DNA of 64,000 nt from Mucilaginibacter sp. PAMC 26640 (lineage in GTDB: Bacteria; Bacteroidota; Bacteroidia; Sphingobacteriales; Sphingobacteriaceae), in NCBI GenBank assembly GCA_001596135.1, contig CP014773.1:744001-808000 (forward strand), given 5' to 3'. The notes beneath the pieces were generated by a model. That model did no database searches. It had not been told where the DNA came from and was given only the letters and a program-made list of their open reading frames with translations. Positions 43,604 through 52,600 of this stretch are shown here, piece by piece. The position numbers and the translations under genes are program-made. Each line of letters begins with the position of its first letter. The first letter of the stretch is position 1.

Positions 43604-45568
43604 TCATTCCAGCTTGAGTACCGTAAATTCTGTACGGCGGTTCAGCTGCCTACCATCGGGATTGTCTTGTCCGTTGGGTAAGGTATTTGGAGCAATGGGC
43701 CTCCGCTTGCCGTAACCTTTGGCGTAAACCCGGCTCTCGTCAATGCCGCTGGCTATAATGTAATCCACACAGGCTTGCGCACGGGCTTGCGACAGTTGAT
43801 TATTGTATTTGTCGCTGCCAATAGCATCCGTGTGCGCGGCCAGCTCAATCTTGATCTTTGGGTTATCCTGTAAAATTTTCACTACCCCGTTCAATACCAT
43901 TTTCGATTCGGCACGCAGGCTTGCCTTGCCGTAATCATATAATACATTTTTGATGACCATGGGCTTATCTACCTTGAAAGCCTGCAGGCAAATCTCCGGG
44001 TTAATTAAGGTATCACTGTGCATTTCTCCGGTTGCGGGTGCCGGCACAACTTTGGTGAAGTAACCGGCTTTTTCGAATACCAAATTATGAGGCCGCCGGG
44101 TGGTTACATCAAAACTATACCGGGCGGATTGCCCCAGCACCATCTGCTTAACGGTTTGCTTTGTTAGCGAATCCACAAAGCTTACTTTAACACCGCTTAA
44201 AGCTTTATGGGTATCGCAATCCGTGATTAATCCGCTCAGCACATGCCGTTTGTCGACAACCTCAAAAAGGTTCAAGCAGCAGTCCGATTCCCGGTCAGAG
44301 CTGATATAGAACTTATTATTGTTGGCCGGATCCGGCATGTAATATAAATCATCTTTTGCGGAGTTCATGGGGTAGCCCATGTTTATCGGAGCAGTCCATT
44401 TCGTGCCATCAAAATTCGATTCATAAAAATCAAATCCGCCTAAACCTAAAAAACCTTTTGAGCTATAAATCAGGCGCTTATCGCCAATACTATAATATGG
44501 TGCCTGTTCGTTTAACGGTGTATTAATTATTTTGCCCGGGTTAATAGAGTTTACCGGCATGCCGCTGCTATCCAAATCGCTGTACCAGATATCGTCGCCT
44601 CCCTGGCCACCCGGTTTATTGGATACGAAATACATACGTTTGCCATCGGCCGTAATAAACGGCTGGATACTGTTGAACCCTTCAGCATTGATATTCGCGT
44701 TTAATTTCACCGGCTGCTGCCACTCGTTATTAGCAAGCTCGCTGTAGTAAATACCATGGATAATTTTACTGCCAACTTTATACCAGCGAGTAAAATATAT
44801 CCGCTGCCCGTTAGGGCTCAGAGCCGGCGTGCCATACTCTACATCCTTATCCTTCACATCACTCTTAAAAGTTAGCACGGCCGGCTCTGACGTTTTCCCC
44901 CCTGTTAAAGTGTACACACGGTTGCGGTGTATTTTCTCATTTTTTACAATCCGCGAGGAGGTAAAATAGCTATTCGCGTCCCGTTTGATCAGCGCATAGT
45001 CAGACCCATCCGAATACCAGGCACCCTTCATTTTGACTATATCCATCAGCAGTGGATATTGATATTGCTCTTTGGCAAACCGGCAATTGGCAATTTCTTT
45101 TATTGCGGTAGTTTTGTACCTCCCATCGACTTTATAAGCAGCAATAAACTGTTCCAATTGAATAATGGCCTCATCAAAATGCTGATTGGCTCGCAGGCAC
45201 ACACCATACCACAAACGGGTAAGCGGATATTGCGCTTCATAGTTCTCGTTCAGTACTTTAAAATACCAGGGCTCGGCCTCCAGGTAATTTTCATACAACC
45301 GGTACGATTCCGCCAGCTGGAAAGCCACATAGGCCCGATCTTCCGGTTTCCCTTTCTTCCCTCCCTTGGAGGAAGCATTGTACGGGATGGCCTCGTTAGT
45401 TACTAAACTTAGCCCTTCTGCTGCTTTGCGGTAGTAAAATGCGGCTTCATAATAATCCTTATTGGCAAATGCCTTATCACCAAGCCCTCTCGGATTTTCT
45501 TTGTACTGGGCATTCACCACGCTGGTGATCAGCAATAATGCGGCTATGACAGCTGTTATTTTCATCAT
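43604..45568 (-). CDS. OmpA-family protein with TPR, PD40 propeller and peptidase-regulatory-like domain (PorE-like)
   Basis: 654 residues. Signal peptide 1-20; TPR-like helices 25-160 (GDKAFANKDYYEAAFYYRKA); PD40/WD40-like beta-propeller 190-430 (PALSPNGQRIYFTR, PFITADGKRMYFVSN, YMPDPANNNKFYISSD); CarboxypepD_reg-like fold 440-530; OmpA peptidoglycan-binding domain 545-654 (IELAAHTDAIGSDKYN, VYAKGYGKRRP). This is the PorE-type architecture that tethers type IX components to peptidoglycan. Last gene of the adhesin-PorP-OmpA operon. Confidence 0.88.
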   Translation of the reverse strand: MMKITAVIAALLLITSVVNAQYKENPRGLGDKAFANKDYYEAAFYYRKAAEGLSLVTNEAIPYNASSKGGKKGKPEDRAYVAFQLAESYRLYENYLEAEPWYFKVLNENYEAQYPLTRLWYGVCLRANQHFDEAIIQLEQFIAAYKVDGRYKTTAIKEIANCRFAKEQYQYPLLMDIVKMKGAWYSDGSDYALIKRDANSYFTSSRIVKNEKIHRNRVYTLTGGKTSEPAVLTFKSDVKDKDVEYGTPALSPNGQRIYFTRWYKVGSKIIHGIYYSELANNEWQQPVKLNANINAEGFNSIQPFITADGKRMYFVSNKPGGQGGDDIWYSDLDSSGMPVNSINPGKIINTPLNEQAPYYSIGDKRLIYSSKGFLGLGGFDFYESNFDGTKWTAPINMGYPMNSAKDDLYYMPDPANNNKFYISSDRESDCCLNLFEVVDKRHVLSGLITDCDTHKALSGVKVSFVDSLTKQTVKQMVLGQSARYSFDVTTRRPHNLVFEKAGYFTKVVPAPATGEMHSDTLINPEICLQAFKVDKPMVIKNVLYDYGKASLRAESKMVLNGVVKILQDNPKIKIELAAHTDAIGSDKYNNQLSQARAQACVDYIIASGIDESRVYAKGYGKRRPIAPNTLPNGQDNPDGRQLNRRTEFTVLKLE

Positions 45569-45579
45569 GGTGGTACGTG

Positions 45580-46581
45580 TTAAAGGCGTGGACAGATGGG
45601 CTCCGGCTCGTCTACATGTTTGCGGAACACATAGCTGATAGAAAGCTCCAGCCCGCCCTGCCCGAATGTTGCACGATTGAGAGAAGAGGTGTTGAAATCA
45701 TAACTCGCACCGATGATGAGGCTTTTTACGTGATAGCCCACATTAGCAATTGCTGCATCTTTGAAGCGATACATGGCTCCCAGTATCAAGCCCTTATCAT
45801 CCGGTAATTTAAATTCGGTGTAGGCGCCCACCGCTTTCTCCTCTGCCTTTTGCTGCTTCATATAAATAGCATGCGGAATGATATCAAAGTAGTCTGACGC
45901 CTTGATCCGTACGCCCGCATGGGCGGTCCACCTCACGGGGATCTTACTCCGTACCCCATCTACCGCGAAGGGGTCTTTCGATCGCGATAAATGCGCGGCA
46001 CTCACACCACCAAAAACATTTGCAGTATGCAGCGGATCTCCGTCATAATAAAACACACCAGCACCGGCATCAAAAACTGTGGCGTTTGTATTCAGGAAAT
46101 TCTCGTTACTCGGCAAAGAAGGATCGAACCCGCTGCCGGGATTAAACTGACTGCCAAATTGCGCTTTGGTGGCATTGAAACTGCGGTTGATTAGACCCGC
46201 ATTAATCCCGAAGCTTAGCTTCTTATAACCATCGTTAGAGATCGGCACTGCGTAGCCGAATGACCCATAAGCGGCAAAATAATTATAGCCAATATCTCCG
46301 GCTGCCTGGTTGATCACATTAAAGCCAAGTCCCACTTTTTCCGACGGACGATAATCTACCGAAAGCGCCCCGGTTTGATACGCATTATTGATGTTGGCAT
46401 ATTGATTTTTAAAATTTCCGTTAACCCGCAGGTCTCCATTGACAACTCCGGTTAAGGCCGGGTTTAAATAGATAGGATAGGCATAATATTGCGAAAAATG
46501 CGGATCGATCTGCGCCTGCAGCTTGCATACCGCCCCTAACTGGAGCAGTATGCTTATGGTGATGATGAGTAGTTTTTTCAT
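45580..46581 (-). CDS. type IX secretion PorP/SprF-family outer membrane protein
   Basis: 333 residues. Signal peptide 1-23, then the canonical opening DPHFSQYYAYPIYLNPALTG and outer-membrane beta-strands ending aromatic (ISYVFRKH). PorP/SprF proteins pair with an adjacent giant substrate carrying a type B C-terminal domain and are needed for its surface attachment (known for SprF/SprB). It lies 34 bp after the 2981-residue gene and 11 bp before the OmpA gene. Confidence 0.92.
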   Translation of the reverse strand: MKKLLIITISILLQLGAVCKLQAQIDPHFSQYYAYPIYLNPALTGVVNGDLRVNGNFKNQYANINNAYQTGALSVDYRPSEKVGLGFNVINQAAGDIGYNYFAAYGSFGYAVPISNDGYKKLSFGINAGLINRSFNATKAQFGSQFNPGSGFDPSLPSNENFLNTNATVFDAGAGVFYYDGDPLHTANVFGGVSAAHLSRSKDPFAVDGVRSKIPVRWTAHAGVRIKASDYFDIIPHAIYMKQQKAEEKAVGAYTEFKLPDDKGLILGAMYRFKDAAIANVGYHVKSLIIGASYDFNTSSLNRATFGQGGLELSISYVFRKHVDEPEPICPRL

Positions 46582-46615
46582 TGGAAGATGATTTATAGGT
46601 TGCTGGATCTTACTA

Positions 46616-49600
46616 TTACCTTAACAGGGTTACGGTGCCTCTCTTTTTAATTACCTGCCCGCCATTTAAGGTTACCTCGGCATAATAAACGTATACCCCG
46701 GCAGGCTGTGCCCGGCCTTTATAGGTACCATCCCATCCGTTTGATTTGTTGACAGACCTGAATTGCTGCTCGCCCCACTGATCGTACACAGAGAATGTGG
46801 CACTCTGAATGTTTGATCCATAGATGTAAAGCACATCATTATTGCCATCTCCGTTTGGCGTAAAGGCATTAGGAATAAACAAACCTGCATCCAGTAGATT
46901 AACGGTGGCAGTTGCGCGTTGGGTTGATTTTAACTGGCTCACCGGATCGGTAGCCTCAGCATAATAAATAACATTAGCGGTTGCTGCCGGGGTTGTAAAT
47001 GTAGCCCCTGTGAAGATAGGAGTGCCACCGGTTGCTTCGGTATACCAATTAAACGTTGCATTGGCAGTAGTGCTGGTTGCCGTAAAAGTGGTGGTTTGAC
47101 CAGCAATAACATCGCGCGATGGTGGCGTTACGGCTACATCCGGCGGACTAACCGGCGCAGCTAAAAGCACTGTTCCGGTAGCCCTTGGCGATATCAAGCC
47201 GCTCACCGGATCGGTTGCCTCAGCATAATAGATAACGCCGGCACTTATTGGCGGCGTGGTGAACGTTGCCCCGGTAAATATCGGCGTACCTCCGGTTGGG
47301 GTGGTGTACCAATTAAAGGTTACGTTAGGCGTGGTGGACGATGCCGTGAACGTAGTGGTTTGTCCCGATGCTACCGTGCGGGTTGGCGGGGTTACCGCTA
47401 CATCCGGCGCAATTGCAGGTGTTCCAAGAATCACTGTTCCGGTGGCCCTTGGCGATGTTAAGCCGCTTACCGGATCGGTTGCATCTGCGTAATAAGTTAC
47501 CCCTGCAGTTACCGGCGGCGTGGTGAATGTTGCCCCGGTAAATATCGGCGTACCACCGGTTGGCGTTGTATACCAATTAAAGGTTACGTTAGGCGTGGTG
47601 GACGATGCCGTGAACGTTGTGGTTTGTCCTGCTGCAACGGTGCGTGTCGGCGGTGTAACGGCTACATCCGGCGCAGTTGCGGGAGTACCAAGGATCACTG
47701 TTCCGGTAGCCCTCGGCGATGTTGAGCCGCTCACCGGATCGGTCGCCTCGGCATAATAGATTACATTAGCCGTTACTGGCGGCGTGGTGAACGTTGCCCC
47801 TGTAAATATCGGCGTGCCACCGGTTGGGGTGGTGTACCAATTGAAGGTTACGTTAGGCGTGGTCGACGATGCCGTGAACGTTGTGGTTTGTCCCGGTGCG
47901 ACGGTGCGTGTCGGCGGTGTAACCGCTACATCCGGCGCAGTTGCGGGAGTACCAAGGATCACTGTACCGGTAGCCCTTGGCGATATCAAGCCGCTCACCG
48001 GATCGGTTGCTTCAGCATAATAGGTTACATTAGCCGTTACCGGCGGCGTGGTGAACGTTGCCCCTGTAAATATCGGCGTGCCTCCGGTTGGGGTGGTGTA
48101 CCAATTAAAGGTTACGTTAGGCGTGGTCGACGATGCCGTGAACGTTGTGGTTTGTCCTGCTGCAATGTTGCGTGTCGGCGGTGTAACCGCTACATCCGGC
48201 GCAGTGGCAGCGTTCACCATAATGGTAACCTCGCCACGGGTCGGCGATGCACAGGCAGCACCAACTGCTTCAACATAATAGGATGTTGTTGTAAATAGTG
48301 GTGGTGTAGTGTACGAATTACCGGTAAATACAATTGCTCCACCTGTAGCCACCGTATACCAGTTATAAGTTACACCATTTTGCGCATTAATTATTGTTAT
48401 AGTAGCAGTTTGGCCAGTGGTAAGGGTAGTTTGCGGCGCAGTTAAAACCGGCGTAACCGGCGGAGGGGTAACCGAAATGCTCACCGCAGTGCGCGCGGCA
48501 GATACACACCCGCCATCACTTACAGCCGCTACATAATAGGTGGTGTTTGCACTGATATTACCAGTAGTAAAAGCGGTGCCGGTAAATACAGGTGTACCAC
48601 CTGTTGCCGCAGTAAACCAGTTATAAGTAAAACCGATTTGCGGGTTGTCAACAGTAAGGGTTATCTGTGTACCTGTACATGCGGCAACTGCATTGCCGTT
48701 AGCAACAGCCGGAGCATCCGGTGCTTGGCTGACAGTAACCTGCACCTGTGTAAGATTATTGCTGCTGCAACCGCTGGCATTTAACGCAGACACATAGAAA
48801 TTAGTAGCCGCAGATATTGGGCCTGTTGTATAGGTAGTGCCCGTAAACAATAAGTTATTCATAGTGGGAGAATCGTACCAGCGGTAAGTAATACCTGCAA
48901 CCGGGTTACTTACGCTTAAAGTGGCACCATTACCAATACAAACCGAAATGTTGGCAGCATTTACGGTAGGATCGGCGGGCAAAGCATTTACAGTAACCGG
49001 CACAGCGGTGCGTGCAGATGGATTACAGTTGCCGGCACTTGCAGCCTCTACATAATAAGTGGTATTAGCAGTTATTGCAGGGGTGGTAAATTCGGTACCG
49101 GTAAACAGCAGCGTGCCGTTTGTTGCGGCATCATACCAGCGGTAAACCAGGTCTGCCTTTGGGTTGCTGATGTTTAAGGTGATTGTGGCTCCATTACAAG
49201 CGTTTAATCCTACGGCAGGAGTTCGTACCACCGGCGCTACGGGAACTGGAATTACCGTAATATCAGCTTGTGTGCGGGTAGCGCTGGCACAGCCACTTGC
49301 AATTGCTTCCACAAAGTAGGATACACTGGCGGTTAAGTTATTTATTGTAAAGCTGGTACCTGTAAATACAGGCGTGCCACCTGTTGCTGCAGTATAGAAG
49401 TTATATTGCAAGCCCGCCACAGGATTGTTTATACTGATGGTAGCGGCGCCGCCATTACAAACTTGTGTTGCTGTGGCGTTTAGGGTTGGCGCAGCAACGG
49501 CGCCGTTTACCGTAACAGCTACCGGTGTACGGCCCCCGTTATTGATACAACCCGAGCTGATAATGGTTGCCTCTACATAATAAGTAATATTAGCGGTAAT

Positions 49601-52600
49601 TGCTCCTGTAGTAACCGTAGCGCCTGTAAATGCCACAGTGCCGCCTGTTGCTGTGGTGTACCAGCTATAGGTTACACCCGTAACCGGGTTGGCTACCGCG
49701 AGGGTGGCTGTACTGCCCTGGCAAACCTGCACGGCGGCAGCTTGTACGCCAGGTTTAGCCGGCCCAGGGTTTACTACCACGGTACCTAAAGTGCGGGCAG
49801 GGCCGCTACAATTTCCGTTAGTTATTTCGGCATAGTAGTTCATGGTAGTAACCGGGGTTACAGTGATGCTTGGGCCGGTAAACAGCAGGTTGCCGTTCGT
49901 TGGTGCGTCGTACCAATTTACGGTAGCTCCCGCGGCGTTGCTAACCGTTAAGGTGGCATTTTCGCCGGAGCATATCTGCACATTGTTTGCTGCCAGCACA
50001 GGGTTAACCGGTGCCGGTGTAACGTTAGCCGTAGCTGACTGCCGGTTAGGGTTGGCGCAACCGTTGGCTGTGCGGCTGGCCTCTACGAAATAAATAGTGT
50101 TAGCTGTAAGTGCGGCGGTGCTAAAAGTTGCACCTGCAAAGATGGGTGAGCCACCGGTTGGAATGGTATACCATTTATAGGTTACGCCTGCCCGGGCATT
50201 GGCAACCGTAAAGGCAGCAGTGTTGTTAGCGCAAATATTTACGGTGCTTGCAGCCAGTACGGGTAACTCCACCTGTTTACTGGCAAAAAATACATTGAGC
50301 GAACTTAAGGCAGATGTTACGGTACTGTTCAAGCGGACCTCCACCCTATCGTAAACTGTTCCGGGAGCAAATTTTACAATTGCGGTAGTCCCCCCGGCCA
50401 ATAATTGGATCCCGATGATGCTGTTTGATAAATTAACCCGATCATTATTATAGTTTGTACCATTGTAAGATGCGATCTGGATCTGGTCTAAAACAGCGGC
50501 AGAAAGCAATCCCGAAGAGACCCCTATTTTAACTTTTACAGTATCGCCAACAATACCACCATCACCAAATATGATCGTTTGCGATGCATTTGCACCCACC
50601 AAACTTAATGGCACATTGATCTGGCTGGCGGTAGTCGTATCTGTATCAACTGCACTGTTTGGTGCAGTAACATTACAACCGGCACACAGTCCGTTGATAT
50701 CGATCGTTTGCGTAGACCCAAAATCGCAGGATGTAGAAAAGATCGGGTTTACGGTTATTGTTACCGGCGTGCGGGTGGTACTTATACATCCTGTTGCGGC
50801 TATAGCACTTTCAACATAGTAAGTGGTATTTGATGAAAGTACCGGGGTAGTAAATATTGAGCCGGTAAATATCGGTGTGCCACCACTTGCAGATGTATAC
50901 CAGTTAAAGGAGGCACCAATAGTTGTAGAAGTTGCGGTTAATGTTGCGGTTTGGCCGGAATTTATTGTTGCATTAGCCGGTGTAACGGCAATTGCTGGCG
51001 CAACTGGTGTTGGGTTTACGGTAACATTGGCCTGTGCCCTTGTTGGGCTGACGCAGCTGCCAGCTGATGCTTCTACAAAGTAAGAGGTGCTGGCGGTGAG
51101 TGCAGGTGTGGTAAATTGCGCGCCCGTAAATACCGGGGTACCGCCGGCTGCAGTGGTATACCAGTTAAAAATAACGCCCGGCTGGATTGATGTCGCATTT
51201 AAAGTAGCCGAAGAGCCCAAGCAGGTTTGAACGGGCGTTTGTGATACTACCGGAACTAATGGGGTGGCTGAGACGTTAGCTGTAACCTGTGTACGGGTTG
51301 AACTTCCGCAGGCACCTGCGCCTGTAGCTTCTACATAGTAAATTGCAGTTGCGGTGAGCGGGCCAGTAGTGAACGAATTACCGGTGAATAAGGGGGTGCC
51401 GCCGGTTGCAGTTGTGTACCAGTTAAAAGTAACGCCAGGTATAGCAGAGGCAGTGAATGTAGCGGGCGCGCCTGTGCATACGGTTACTGCTGGTACGGCA
51501 ACCACAGGGGCTGCAGGTACCGGGGTAACGTTTACCTGGATTGGTGTACGCACGGTTTGGCTGCAACCATCAGCTGTGCGGCTGGCTTCGGCATAGTACG
51601 TGGTACTGGCCGTTAATACTGGGGTGTTAAAGGTTGCTCCTGTAAATACCGGGGTACCACCTGTAACACTGTTGTACCAGTTTACAGTAACATGATCCGG
51701 TACGGTAGCAAATAATGTAGCCTGCGTGCCTGCACAGGCAGAAACTACCGCTGCAGCTACAACCGGTGCGGCAACTCCCTGGGAGGCATCATAAATGTTA
51801 AGCTGACTCAATACACCGGCAACGCCCGAATTTAACCGGATCTGCACCCTGTCAAAATCGGCCGTTGCCTTGAAAGCTACCCGGAAACGGTTGGTACCGC
51901 TAATGGCGCTGATGTTAAGTAGCGAACCGTTTAAGGCAAAACTATCGTTGTTGAAAGTTGCACCGTTATAAGTTGAGAGGCTTATTTGGGATAATGCTGA
52001 AACACTGGCAAGCGTTCCTGGTACACCCAGCTCCACTATTACGCTATCGCCTGCCCGGCCCGTGCCTGCAAAACGCAGCGTTTGTTCGGAATACCCTCCC
52101 AATAATCCTACCGGAGTATTTAATTGTGAGAAACTATCCCGGTTGCCATCTACCGAACCAGCGGCATTGTTTATCCCGCACAATACGCAAAGCGTGCCAC
52201 TTACCGTACTGGTTTGAGCAATCGCCGCATCGCAAGGCACAGGGCTATTATTGATCGCGTTTACCGTAACAGCGCCCGCTGCCCTTATTGCCGATACGGC
52301 CCCGGTAGCCGGAATACTGGCTTCAGCAAAATAGGTTGTATTCGCCAATATAGCTGGCGAAGTGAATGTTGGCCCGGAAAATATGCTGGCGCCGCCCGTT
52401 GCGGTGGTAAACCAGTTAAAAACAGCACCCGGCGTGGCTGAAGAGGCTGTTAACGTTGCCGAAGCACCCGGGTTTACGGCTTGGGTAGGCGGATTAACAG
52501 CTACATCCGGAACAACTATAGCGGTTACGGTAACCGGGGCGGGCGTTCTGTCAACAGATAAACAATTGCCTATGGATGATTCTGCATAATACGTTTGATT

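Noticed and set aside
47147..48202. CRISPR-like regular repeats
   Set aside because: Units are 264 bp of coding sequence without spacers. No CRISPR array or cas gene is present in the window.
47256..48298. Repeated plus-strand frames beginning MVNVAPVNIG every 264 bp
   Set aside because: They are shadows of the adhesin's Ig repeats on the minus strand.
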